A stretch of 64,000 nt of DNA from positions 130,166 to 194,165 of the forward strand of contig DCLA01000039.1 in NCBI GenBank assembly GCA_002320815.1. Direction: 5' to 3'. This DNA comes from Myxococcales bacterium UBA1660 (GTDB taxonomy: Bacteria; Myxococcota_A; Polyangia; Polyangiales; Houyiibacteriaceae). Of this stretch, positions 40,606 to 49,459 are shown one piece after another. The notes under the pieces were generated by a model. That model was given only the letters and a program-made list of their open reading frames with translations, was not told where the DNA came from and did no database searches. Positions within the stretch are counted from its first letter, which is position 1; each line of letters opens with the position of its first letter. The position numbers were made by a program, and so were the translations under genes.

Positions 40606-41199
40606 GTGAGGTCGATCTTCTTCGTCGTGTTCGGATGGGTCACGGGCTGCGCCCACACGATGAACCTGCCGCCTCCGAGCGAAGCCGAGGCCATCGTGGT
40701 CCTCGGAAACCGGCCCCCGGTGGACGAGAGCGGCCAGGTCCGGCCCGAGCTGCGGGCGCGGGTCGAGGCCGGTGTCCAGGCGTATCGGCGGGGCCTGGCG
40801 CCGCTGATGGTGATGACCGGTGGACCCGCCCCGAGCGGTCACGTCGAGGCCGAGGTGATGAAGGCGCTCGCCGTGGAGCTGGGGGTCCCGGCGTCGGCCA
40901 TCCGGGTCGAGGGTCGGTCCCGGGACACCATCGAGAACGCGCGCTTCACCGTGGAGCTCCTCTGCGACGGCCGCCCGGAGCCCTGTCGTCCCTCGGTGAT
41001 CGTGGTCAGCACCCGGCACCATCTCGAGCGGGCCCAGCGCCTCTTCGAGTGTGCCGGCGCGCACGTGCAGCTCGTTCCCTCGGCGCTCGAGGTCACCGGG
41101 GCCCACCGGATGCGGGAAGGATTCGTGCGCCTGTACTACGGCTTCGTGGACTCGTGTGAGCGCGCGCGGACCGCCCATTCCCCCGAGCCCACCCCGTGA
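40606..41199 (+). CDS. DUF218 (YdcF/SanA-like) lipoprotein
   Basis: This 197-residue protein has a short lipoprotein signal (IFFVVFGWVTGC). The DUF218 fold follows: EAIVVLGNRPP, AYRRGLAPLMVMTGG, EVMKALAVELGVPASAIRVEGRSRDTIENA and VIVVSTRHHLERAQRLF. The family includes ElyC and SanA, involved in envelope polymer metabolism and vancomycin tolerance. The GTG start at 40606 is the only one that gives the lipobox. Function is by family only. Confidence 0.86.
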   Translation: MRSIFFVVFGWVTGCAHTMNLPPPSEAEAIVVLGNRPPVDESGQVRPELRARVEAGVQAYRRGLAPLMVMTGGPAPSGHVEAEVMKALAVELGVPASAIRVEGRSRDTIENARFTVELLCDGRPEPCRPSVIVVSTRHHLERAQRLFECAGAHVQLVPSALEVTGAHRMREGFVRLYYGFVDSCERARTAHSPEPTP

Positions 41200-41260
41200 C
41201 GAAACGCAGATGGGAAGCCGAAGTCCCCACCCGCGCGATTTCCCACTATTCTTCGCGGCG

Positions 41261-44200
41261 ATGACGCTTCGCCTTCGCACGTGGCTCCCCGCCATCGCGC
41301 TCTTGGTCGCCTGTGAGACCGGCGGCTTGCCCGAGGGGTGGCGGGCCACTCCGGCCGGGGACGGCCCGCGGGTGACCTGGGACCTCGACCACGAGCCGCT
41401 CCCGGACCTGCCGCTCCCCAACGACTTCGCGACCTACCCGGACCCGAGCACGCCCACGGGGCGCCGCTTGAACGTGTCCGAGGTCGCCGCCACGGCCTTC
41501 GAGGCGCACACCCGGCGAGGCTTCGACACCCTGGACGGCTGGGGTACCTACGCGCCGATCTCCGTGCCCTTCGAGGAGCCGATCGACACCCGCGACCTCG
41601 TGGCGCGCCAGGGCGGCGACTCGTCCGTCTTCTCCACCGAGAGCTTCCAGCAGCACGCCATCTACCTGATCGACCTGGAGACCGGCGAGCCGATGCCGCT
41701 GGACGTCAACTCCGGGAACTTCCCCTACGTCGTCGATAACCCGAACGCCTACTTCCGCAACGACCCGCGGGCCGGCGAGTCCAACCTCTTCCTGGAGACC
41801 GTCGACGAAGACCTCGACGGCGACGGCGAGATGGATCCCTTCGAGGACACCGACTTCGACGGCGTCCTCGACGAACCGGCCACCTTCGATGGCACCGCCG
41901 ACGATCCTCTGGACACCGTCGACGAGATGACCTGGTTCTATGAGCGGGAGACCAACACGCTGGTGCTCCGCCCCATCCTGCCCCTCCGCCCGGCGCGGAC
42001 CTACGCCGTGGTCCTCACGGACCGGCTCGTGGGCACCGACGGGCAGCCGGTGCGCTCGCCCTTCCCCGACGTGCACCACATCGGCCAGAAGGACGCCCTC
42101 GAGCCGCTCGAGGCGCACCTGGCGGACCACCCGGAGATCTACGGCGACCTCGCGACCCGCGGCTGGGATGGCGTCGCCTTCGCGTTCACCTTCACCACGC
42201 AGAGCGTGTACCGGGACATCGACGCGCTGCGAGCCGGCCTCTACGGCGAGGGCTCGCTGGGCTGGATGGCCGACGACTTCCCCATCTCCTACGCGCCCGT
42301 CGCCATGCGCGGTCCGGCGGGCTGCACCGACGGCATCGAGAACATCTACATCGCGCCCCAGGAGGAGTTCGTCGCGGCCCTCCGGCCGGTCGTCGGGACG
42401 ATTCTGGGGACCACCGACGAGGCGAAGGTCGAGCGACTCCTGGCGACCTACGAGAGCCTCAGCCACGTCGCCGTCATCGTCTTCGACTCGCCCTTCCTCA
42501 TGGGCGATCCCTCGACCACCGGCCTCGAGGACCAGTTCCACGTGGACGTCGGCGCCGGTGAGGCCGAGGTGAGCCGGGAGACGCTCACCATGACCCTCTT
42601 CATCCCGAAGGAGACCGAGACCGCGCGCCAGCCCTTCGACCTCGCGTTCTACGTGCACGGCTACGGCAGCGCGAGCGCCGAGCCTCTGCCCTTCGTCGGC
42701 TACATGCTCCAGCACGGCGTCGCCGCGGCGACCCTGAACGCCGAAGGCCACGGCGTCCCGCTGAACGACAGCCTCTTCGACATCGTCGAGACCCTCTTCA
42801 GCGGCGAGTGCCTCCGGCCCGCTGCGCGCGCGATCCTGGCGGGCCGGGCGGAGGACCTCAACGGCGACGGGACGCCCGACAGCGGCGGAGACTTCTGGAC
42901 CTCGTACGTGTTCCACACCCGGGACTCCGTGCGGCAGACCGCCGTGGACCACATGCGCGCGATTCAGATCCTGCGCTCCTTCACCGGTCGCGCCGCCGGT
43001 CCGGCGGTCTTCCCCAACAGCCCCATCGTCTTCGACGGGGACACCGGGGACCGCTCGGTCGCCTACGACGGGGGCGCCATCAGTGGCGCCGACGACATTG
43101 CGGGCGACCTCGACGGCAATGGGGTGCCCGACCTCGGCGGCGACACCGCGGAGATCTTCTTCGCGGGTGGATCCCTGGGCGGGATCGTCACCGGCATCGT
43201 CGGTGGCGCCGAGCCCGAGATCCGAGTGGCTGCGCCCATCGTGGGCGCGGGTGGGTTGACCGACGTCGCCGCGCGCACCGAGCTCGGGTCCGTCCTCCGC
43301 GCCATGCACCTGCGCGCCATGGGACCGATGATCATGGCCGAGCCGGCCGCGGCGCGGGGCGACTCCACCCAGTGCGACGGGGGGCAGGTGAGCGTCTACA
43401 TCCTGTCGACCGACGTCACCTCGCGCTCCGAGATCGAGATCGCGTGCGTCGACGGCGAGCTCCTGGATGGCGATGACGTCCTGACCGTCTTCAACGCAAA
43501 GAATGGAGAGCTCCGCTGCGGCGGCGCCGTCGGGGGCGAGGCGGGCCGCTATCGGGTTCCTTTCCCGGCCGACGCGGACGACCGGCTCTACGTCGAGATC
43601 TACCAGGACGCCGGAGGCGACATCGACTACGGGGATTGCCGCTTCGGGAGCGAGCGGACCCCGGTCCGGTTGATCGACGCCTTCGAGATCGAGGGGGCCT
43701 CGTTCCAGGAGACCGAGTGGGCGGTGGGCGATCCCCTCGTGAGCCCGACCATGGGCCTGGGCCACGACCGGCAGACCCCGGAGCTACGGCGGACCCTCGC
43801 GCTGGCCCAGGCGGGTCTCGATGCGGGTGACCCGATCAACTACGCGCGGCGCGTCTTCCTGGAGCCCATCGACCGGCCCGTGAACCTGCTCGTCGCCAAC
43901 GCCGTCGGCGATCAGTGGGTGCCGCTGAGCGCGGGGAACGCCTTCGCTCGCGCCGCCGGTGTGCTCGCCTTCTTGCCGGCCGACGCGCCGGACTCGCTTG
44001 CCGATTGGCGGGCGCCGGCGGACTTCGGCGAGCGCTACCCCGGCTTCGCGTCACCGAACGACCTGCTCATCGGATGGCACGTATTGGAGGGCGTCGACCG
44101 CCTCGAGCGTCACCCCGCCGAGGGCCTGCCGCCACATTTCCTGGTGGACCTCGACGACCTCGCCGAGGGCGCGTACCGGTTCCAGCCCAGTGGCGCGCAC

Positions 44201-44563
44201 CAGAGCATCGAGGCCGACGCCGTGGGGTACTACCGCCCGCTGGGCGACGACCCCCTACGCTGGGTCCGCCGCAGTCGCGCCATGCCGCCGGGCGGCGACC
44301 CCGACGTCTGGGACCCGCGGGCGGGAGAGGACATCTCGGGTCTGATCAACCACTTCGTCGTCCCGAACGGAGTCCATGGCTTCGACGAGGTCGTCTACGA
44401 CGGCGACCTGCCGTGGGACCCGGTGCAGTACCTGATCAACCTGGTGGCCCGGTATGGCGCCACGCGCGGTCAGGACCTCTACTACCACTCCCACCCCGAC
44501 GACCACACCTGCCTCGAAGACAGCAGCTGCGCCTTCTTCGACCAGGCCCCCAACCCCGACTGA
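41261..44563 (+). CDS. Very large lipoprotein with alpha/beta-hydrolase-like core
   Basis: This 1100-residue protein has a lipoprotein signal (LPAIALLVAC). The N-terminal part (about 20-420) has Asp-rich stretches (DEDLDGDGEMDPFEDTD) and Ig-like character (TLVLRPILPLRPARTYAVVL). The centre shows an alpha/beta-hydrolase pattern: FDLAFYVHGYGSASAEPLPF, AAATLNAEGHG and FFAGGSLGGIVTGIVGG, with the nucleophile elbow GGSLGG near residue 635. The C-terminal part has QSIEADAVGYYRPL and FVVPNGVHGFDEV, which may supply the catalytic His. Relatives appear common in myxobacteria, where they are annotated as hypothetical. It is probably a surface or periplasmic esterase. ATG 41261 is chosen for the signal. 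Confidence 0.82.
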   Translation: MTLRLRTWLPAIALLVACETGGLPEGWRATPAGDGPRVTWDLDHEPLPDLPLPNDFATYPDPSTPTGRRLNVSEVAATAFEAHTRRGFDTLDGWGTYAPISVPFEEPIDTRDLVARQGGDSSVFSTESFQQHAIYLIDLETGEPMPLDVNSGNFPYVVDNPNAYFRNDPRAGESNLFLETVDEDLDGDGEMDPFEDTDFDGVLDEPATFDGTADDPLDTVDEMTWFYERETNTLVLRPILPLRPARTYAVVLTDRLVGTDGQPVRSPFPDVHHIGQKDALEPLEAHLADHPEIYGDLATRGWDGVAFAFTFTTQSVYRDIDALRAGLYGEGSLGWMADDFPISYAPVAMRGPAGCTDGIENIYIAPQEEFVAALRPVVGTILGTTDEAKVERLLATYESLSHVAVIVFDSPFLMGDPSTTGLEDQFHVDVGAGEAEVSRETLTMTLFIPKETETARQPFDLAFYVHGYGSASAEPLPFVGYMLQHGVAAATLNAEGHGVPLNDSLFDIVETLFSGECLRPAARAILAGRAEDLNGDGTPDSGGDFWTSYVFHTRDSVRQTAVDHMRAIQILRSFTGRAAGPAVFPNSPIVFDGDTGDRSVAYDGGAISGADDIAGDLDGNGVPDLGGDTAEIFFAGGSLGGIVTGIVGGAEPEIRVAAPIVGAGGLTDVAARTELGSVLRAMHLRAMGPMIMAEPAAARGDSTQCDGGQVSVYILSTDVTSRSEIEIACVDGELLDGDDVLTVFNAKNGELRCGGAVGGEAGRYRVPFPADADDRLYVEIYQDAGGDIDYGDCRFGSERTPVRLIDAFEIEGASFQETEWAVGDPLVSPTMGLGHDRQTPELRRTLALAQAGLDAGDPINYARRVFLEPIDRPVNLLVANAVGDQWVPLSAGNAFARAAGVLAFLPADAPDSLADWRAPADFGERYPGFASPNDLLIGWHVLEGVDRLERHPAEGLPPHFLVDLDDLAEGAYRFQPSGAHQSIEADAVGYYRPLGDDPLRWVRRSRAMPPGGDPDVWDPRAGEDISGLINHFVVPNGVHGFDEVVYDGDLPWDPVQYLINLVARYGATRGQDLYYHSHPDDHTCLEDSSCAFFDQAPNPD

Positions 44564-44661
44564 CCCCCGCCGCCCCGTCCCGGGCAATCCGTTTTCTGTT
44601 GAGCAATCGTTCACAGACGCTTGCGGCGAGAAGATTCCCCCGGAGAGTTCCTGGCTCGAGG

Positions 44662-44702
44662 GGGTGGCGGCCGCCGGCGGATCGGCCACCATTCCGCCAC
44701 CC
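44662..44702. repeat. Inverted repeat upstream of transposase-like gene
   Basis: Arms GGGTGGCGG (44662-44670) and CCGCCACCC (44694-44702) are perfect complements around a 23-base loop that itself contains CCGCCGGCGG. This lies in the 203-bp gap between the large lipoprotein and the transposase-like gene. It may act as a terminator or a REP-like element. Confidence 0.45.
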
Positions 44703-44766
44703 TTCTCGACTCGGCCCGGGATAAAACCCAATGTTTCCGGGACGAATTGCTGACAACGGACCCGGT

Positions 44767-46062
44767 ATGGATCTTGGACTCCGCGTGGCCGTGCCCCGGC
44801 CCCGGCCAATCGTCCAAGGCGCGACCGTCTCGGTGTGTCGCCGCACCGCCTTTCGGAAGGCGTTCTTCGCGCCATGGCACCCCATGGTCCGTGAACTCTG
44901 GCTCTACTCGCTAGCCGATGCGGCACGCGTCACCGGCGCCGCGGTGCACATGGCGACGTTGATGCCCACCCACCTGCATACGGACGTCACCCCACGCGAG
45001 GCCAACCTCCCCAAGTTCACCAACGCGCTCCACTCATCCCTCGGAAAGGGGATCAGGAAGCTGCTCGAGCTCGACGGCTTCGACGTCCCGCGTGACATCT
45101 TCGACGGTCGCCAGCCCCATCACCTGTATCTTCTCGATGCAGGCGCGCAGATCAGCCAGTTCATCTACGACTACGTCAATCCGACTGCTGCGGGGCTCGT
45201 CACTCACCCGAGCCATATGCCTGGCCAGGTCATCGACTTCGGTCTCTGGGGATCGGAAGGACTCGTCATCCCAAGACCTTCGATCCTCGATCGTCGGCGC
45301 CCGAGCGAGTTGTGTCTGCGGCTGGAGCCTTCGCCCCGAGTCATGGAGGCCTTCGACGGAGATATCGAGACGGCCGTCTTTCATCATCGCAAGCTCGCCC
45401 GAGTCGCGATACGCGAGGTCCGCGCGGTGCATGGTCGGCCTGCTCTCGGCGCGGAGAAGCTGAAGCGGCTCAACCCCTATGACGAGCCGAGAAGCTCGCC
45501 CGAACCTCGCGGTGGCCGGGTGCCCACCTATCGACTCGGCGCCAGTGGGATGGTGCGTCGGAAGGTGGCCGAGACCGTACGCCTCGAGTTGCAGGGCTTC
45601 GCCGAAGGACATGAGAAGAGCAGGCGAGCACGTCGAGCCGGCGACCTCTCGGCCCCGTTCCCATACGGCACCTACGCGATGCGCGTGTCCCATGACGCAC
45701 CGCTGGACGCGCCTCTGGACGGGGCGATCCTCATCAAGCCGGGTCCCCTGTTCGGTTATCCGAGCGATCTCTCCAGCGACGAGGAGAGAGAGCGACTGCG
45801 GGTGCAGTTGCTCAGCGAGGTCAGCGACGCATTCGGAGCGGAAGCCTCCGAAATCGCCGAAGACGAGCAGATGCACTTCGCCTCGCCTCGGGACCGGCAG
45901 CGCCCAACGGACGAGGACGAGCAGCGGCCCGACCCCGTGGTCCAGAACCTGAGCCAGCCTCGAGGCTATGCAAAGGTCCAACCGCGCCGCGTGGTGACCC
46001 GGCGTCGGCGGCGCCGCCGGCGCCGCCGACGCCGGCGAAACTCGGACCCACCTCGGGACTGA
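44767..46062 (+). CDS. REP-associated tyrosine transposase-like (Y1/HUH) protein with Arg-rich tail
   Basis: This 431-residue protein has an N-terminal Y1-transposase domain (about 5-150): RPIVQGATVSVCRRTAFRKA, the metal-binding HLH at 69-71 in LMPTHLHTDVTP, and SQFIYDYVNPTAAGLV with candidate nucleophiles Tyr134 or Tyr136. This order is that of RAYT/IS200-related enzymes. The remaining 280 residues are not recognised and end in a run of about 13 Arg residues (encoded by a palindrome at 45999-46035). The domain may be domesticated, as no insertion-sequence ends or target duplication were seen. ATG 44767 begins the domain; an upstream in-frame ATG at 44731 exists. Mobility is not shown. Confidence 0.75.
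   Translation: MDLGLRVAVPRPRPIVQGATVSVCRRTAFRKAFFAPWHPMVRELWLYSLADAARVTGAAVHMATLMPTHLHTDVTPREANLPKFTNALHSSLGKGIRKLLELDGFDVPRDIFDGRQPHHLYLLDAGAQISQFIYDYVNPTAAGLVTHPSHMPGQVIDFGLWGSEGLVIPRPSILDRRRPSELCLRLEPSPRVMEAFDGDIETAVFHHRKLARVAIREVRAVHGRPALGAEKLKRLNPYDEPRSSPEPRGGRVPTYRLGASGMVRRKVAETVRLELQGFAEGHEKSRRARRAGDLSAPFPYGTYAMRVSHDAPLDAPLDGAILIKPGPLFGYPSDLSSDEERERLRVQLLSEVSDAFGAEASEIAEDEQMHFASPRDRQRPTDEDEQRPDPVVQNLSQPRGYAKVQPRRVVTRRRRRRRRRRRRRNSDPPRD
45999..46035. repeat. Perfect 15-bp palindrome inside the transposase-like gene's 3' end
   Basis: Arms CCGGCGTCGGCGGCG (45999-46013) and CGCCGCCGACGCCGG (46021-46035) flank a 7-base loop. On the plus strand it encodes most of the Arg tract at the C-terminus. 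It may be a REP-like target of the nearby transposase, a transcription terminator, or both. Confidence 0.6.
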
Positions 46063-46207
46063 CAGCCGCGGAGCGACCAGCGAACATCGGACGGCCCGGT
46101 GACCGCACACCTGCGCCAACATACAGAACGCCGCCGCCGCCATTCTGCCGACAGCAGAAGATCACCGCGTGGCTTCATGTCGCCTCGACGGCGGTGAGCG
46201 CCACGAA

Positions 46208-46277
46208 CCTGGGATGCGCCCCAGGAACGAGTCAGCCGCCGCAGCGACGCCTCGAAGGCGCACAGTGCCCCGCACTG
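46208..46277. other. Convergent gap with two small hairpins
   Basis: The 221-bp gap between the transposase-like gene and serB holds no gene. It contains CCTGGG-N6-CCCAGG (46208-46225) and CAGTGC-CCC-GCACTG (46263-46277). The second begins 7 bp beyond the serB stop and may end its transcript; neither has a T-tract. Confidence 0.4.
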
Positions 46278-46283
46278 GGAAAG

Positions 46284-47531
46284 TCAGGGGGTGGTCAGGA
46301 CGTCTTCGATGTCGCGGGTTCGTAGGCCCACGAGGAATAGGATGCGGTCGAGCCCCCCCTTGTCGACGCTGGTGTCGGCGGCTTCCTTGAGCTTTGCTTT
46401 GGCGTGGAAAGCGATGCCCAGGCCCGCTCGCTCCAGCATGCCCATGTCGTTCGCACCATCGCCTACGGCGATGGTCTGCTCGAGGTCGATGCCTTCGCGC
46501 TGGGCAATGGCATCGAGGAGGTCCGCCTTGCGCTGCGGGGTGACGATGGGCTCCTTGACGCGGCCCGTGAGCTTGCCGTCCTCCACTTCGAGGACGTTGG
46601 CATACGCGTAGTCGAGGCCCAGCTGCTCCTTGAGGGCGTTGGCCGCGAAGGTGAAACCCCCGCTCAAGACGGCGGTCTTGTAGCCGAGCTTCTTGAGCAC
46701 CCGGAGCATCCGCGGCACGCCCTCGGTGATGGGCAGGTTCGCGGCGAGCTGGAGCACGTCCGCGTAGGGCATGCCCTCCAAGAGCTTCACGCGCTCTTTG
46801 AGGCTGGCCTCGTAGTCGAGCTCGCCGGCCATGGCTCGGGCCGTGATCTCGGAGACGCGGTCGACGACGCCATGAACGCGGGCGAGCTCGTCGATGACCT
46901 CCATCCGGATGAGCGTCGAGTCCATGTCGAACACGACCATCCGCTTCGCGCGCCGGGTGAGGCCCTCGCGCTGGACGGCGACGTCGATGTCGCGACCCTT
47001 GGTGGCTTCGATCAGGGCGCGACGGAGCGCCCGCCCGTCCTGCTCCGGGTCCTCGCCGACCGGCAGCGAGAGCACGACCTCGAGGCTGCTCAGCTCTCCG
47101 CTGCTCAACCGCTGGATGGTCTCGATGTTCGCCTCGGCCTTCGCCAGGACGTCAGCCAGCCGGCACACCCCGGCGGCGTCGAGGCCATCGCCGATGGCGG
47201 TCACGGCGAAACGCGCGCTCGCGGCGGGAGGGATCTGGGTGACGCCCTCGCGGTTCTCCAGCACCCGGAAGCTGAGGTCGAGCCCCATTCGCTTCGCGGT
47301 GAAGAGGAGGTCCTTGAGCGCGGACTCGCCCTTGGACACGCCGGGCTCGAAGCCGACGAGCAGGCACAGGGTCAGCTGTCCCTGGAGGACGACCTGTTCG
47401 ATGTCGAGGAGCTTGGCCTCCCTCTCCGCGAGCACCCCCGCCATGGCGGCGGTGATTCCGGGGTGGTCGGGACCGGTCACGGTCACGAGCACGCGCTGCG
47501 GGTGGGTGGCGAGATCCTCGAGGTCGACCAT
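46284..47531 (-). CDS. serB: Phosphoserine phosphatase with tandem ACT domains
   Basis: This 415-residue enzyme performs the last step of serine synthesis, phosphoserine to serine. Residues 1-185 hold two ACT-like regulatory domains (RVLVTVTGPDHPGITAAMAGVLAE; FAVTAIGDGLDAAGVCRLADVLAKAEANIETI). The HAD domain has VVFDMDSTLIRMEVIDELA (catalytic DxD), VLSGGFTF, and GDGANDMGMLERAGLGIAFHAK. This is the long, ACT-containing form found in actinobacteria and proteobacteria. ACT domains suggest feedback by serine. It follows the HEAT-repeat gene by 42 bp on the same strand. Confidence 0.96.
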   Translation of the reverse strand: MVDLEDLATHPQRVLVTVTGPDHPGITAAMAGVLAEREAKLLDIEQVVLQGQLTLCLLVGFEPGVSKGESALKDLLFTAKRMGLDLSFRVLENREGVTQIPPAASARFAVTAIGDGLDAAGVCRLADVLAKAEANIETIQRLSSGELSSLEVVLSLPVGEDPEQDGRALRRALIEATKGRDIDVAVQREGLTRRAKRMVVFDMDSTLIRMEVIDELARVHGVVDRVSEITARAMAGELDYEASLKERVKLLEGMPYADVLQLAANLPITEGVPRMLRVLKKLGYKTAVLSGGFTFAANALKEQLGLDYAYANVLEVEDGKLTGRVKEPIVTPQRKADLLDAIAQREGIDLEQTIAVGDGANDMGMLERAGLGIAFHAKAKLKEAADTSVDKGGLDRILFLVGLRTRDIEDVLTTP

Positions 47532-47573
47532 CGGCCGGTCATAGCACCCGGCCCCGTGAATCGCACCCCCGAC

Positions 47574-49457
47574 CTACGAGGCGTACTCGCGGTCGAACCA
47601 GGCGACGGCCTCGCGATAGCAGCGCTTTCGGTCCCCCCGCCCCATGCCGGCTCGGAAGCCGAAGTCCCTCGCGGTGGCCTTCTCGAGCTCGCGCACGGCC
47701 ATGGCGCGCAGCTCTTCGTCCCGATGGATCAGGCCCTCGATCAGCCATCGGACTCGCCGCTGGGCCCCGTGCTTGCGCACCCACGCGGCCCACTTCCGGC
47801 GGGAGCTCCCGAGGTCCTCGGCGGTCAGGAGCCGTAGCGCCTTCCGCGCAGCGTCTCGCACGTGCTCCGACGGGTCGTCGAGCCGCTCCACGAAGGCACC
47901 GAGCGCGTGCACCGAACGCAGCACGCCGAGGACCCGAACGGCGAACAGACGATCCGCCGGGGGCGCCGCCAGGTCGGCCATCTGGATGACGAAGTTGCCG
48001 ACCATGGGCCGGATGGCGTCGTCCTCGCGATAGGCCATGAGGACGTGGACGGCGCAATCGGACACCGACTGGTCCACGTCGCGGAGCCGCCGTCCCAGAC
48101 TCTCGAGGAGCGCGGCGCGGTTGTTCTCCCGGCATCGCGGCAGCACGTCGCCCGCGACGAGCACGGCGTAGAAGCGCTGGTCGATGTCGCCGTTCTCGAG
48201 GATGCGCCGTAGCAAGGGGACGCTGTCCTCGCCGAAGGCGACGATGGCCCGAGCCAAGGAGCCCACGTCCCGCCCTCGCGGGAGCCGCTTGTGCGCGACG
48301 CGTCGGTGGAACCAGAGGAGCCCCGGGAACTCGCGCTCCATGGGTTCCAGCGCCACGGGACCCAACTTCTTCAGCGCAGCGACGGCCGGGCCCTCGTCAT
48401 CGGGACCGCAGCTTCGGAGGGTCTCGATGATGCGCTGCGCGCGAGCGCGGGCGTCGGCGTCGCTGACCCGCGGTGCCGCATCGGGCCGGGCGCTCGCGAG
48501 GGCATCGATCTCGCTTGGGCGCACCCGCTCCTCGCGCACGAGATCGCCAACGGGCGGGGTCCGCCGGTCCCGCCCCGCAGGCGGGCGCGATGACGGGGGC
48601 CGGAACCCGACCGAGGGAGTCGGTCGGTCCCCCCGCGGGCGCGGAATGCCCAGCGGCGGGGTATCGACCACCGGGACGCCCATGGGCGGAGTCAGCGGCT
48701 CCAGCTCCAAGCCGAGCGGCGGGGTGTCCCGGTCGGCGGGGACGAAGGACCGCGGCGCGGGTCGATCGATGCCCACCGGTGGCGTGGGGCGACCCATCCC
48801 GAGGGGAGGCGTGCGCCGGTCCAGCTGCACGCCCAGGGGCGGCGTGTGCGGCGCGCGGGCCATCGGTACGTGCGGACGGGCGCCGCGAGGCAGGATGCCC
48901 GAGTCGTCGTCGAAGTCGTCCACGACGGGCGGCGCGCTCGACGCCACGCGGACCGGCTGGGTCTCGTCCGCGCGCCCGGGCGGGATCGCCTGTCGCTCGG
49001 GTTCGCGCCGCGCCATGGCCGGTCCTCCGGCGGTGGGCGGCGTGGACGAGTTACCGACGATCCCTGCCCCGCCGAAGCTCGGAAGCCGGCGGGTGTCGTC
49101 GGGGCCCGCTGCGGGCAGGCTCGAGGGTCGCGGAGCCGGAGGCGGCGCCGAAGCGACGACCCCGGCGCCTCCGAAACTCGGCAGCCGACGGGTGTCCAGG
49201 GTCGGTCGCGGGGCGACGGACTCTCGCGCGACGGGAGGCGGGGGGGAAGCAGGAGCCGGCGCGGGATCGGCGGGCGGAGCCGGAGGAGAAGCCTCCGGCT
49301 CCGCGGCACGGATCCGCGCCATGGTCTTGGGATCGAGCTGGAGGCGGGGCGTCGGGCGGCGCACGATCCGGCGACGTCCGAAGACCTCGACGTCCCGCGC
49401 GGTGCCGCCCTTGACCGAGTACCCCCCGGGTCGGTCGTCGTCGTCGCCCTGGCCCAT
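47574..49457 (-). CDS. HEAT-repeat protein with long TPPxG-repeat linker
   Basis: This 627-residue cytosolic protein begins MGQGDDDDRPGGYSVKGG. It carries a long low-complexity region (about 50-350) with two or more copies of TRRLPSFGGAG(I/V)V and about eight TPP(L/V/M)G motifs. The C-terminal part (about 360-610) is helical with HEAT-like repeats (VAALKKLGPVALEPM, SVPLLRRILENGDIDQRFYAVLVAGDVLP, VRDAARKALRLLT). Such proteins are scaffolds; no enzymatic motif is seen. ATG 49457 lies 2 bp after the stop of the upstream TSP3 lipoprotein gene, so it is an operon member. The repeated tails may bind a partner many times. Confidence 0.82.
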   Translation of the reverse strand: MGQGDDDDRPGGYSVKGGTARDVEVFGRRRIVRRPTPRLQLDPKTMARIRAAEPEASPPAPPADPAPAPASPPPPVARESVAPRPTLDTRRLPSFGGAGVVASAPPPAPRPSSLPAAGPDDTRRLPSFGGAGIVGNSSTPPTAGGPAMARREPERQAIPPGRADETQPVRVASSAPPVVDDFDDDSGILPRGARPHVPMARAPHTPPLGVQLDRRTPPLGMGRPTPPVGIDRPAPRSFVPADRDTPPLGLELEPLTPPMGVPVVDTPPLGIPRPRGDRPTPSVGFRPPSSRPPAGRDRRTPPVGDLVREERVRPSEIDALASARPDAAPRVSDADARARAQRIIETLRSCGPDDEGPAVAALKKLGPVALEPMEREFPGLLWFHRRVAHKRLPRGRDVGSLARAIVAFGEDSVPLLRRILENGDIDQRFYAVLVAGDVLPRCRENNRAALLESLGRRLRDVDQSVSDCAVHVLMAYREDDAIRPMVGNFVIQMADLAAPPADRLFAVRVLGVLRSVHALGAFVERLDDPSEHVRDAARKALRLLTAEDLGSSRRKWAAWVRKHGAQRRVRWLIEGLIHRDEELRAMAVRELEKATARDFGFRAGMGRGDRKRCYREAVAWFDREYAS

Positions 49458-49459
49458 CG

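Noticed and set aside
41246..43765. 839-codon minus-strand frame opposite the large lipoprotein
   Set aside because: Shadow of the plus-strand gene; no domain, no start context.
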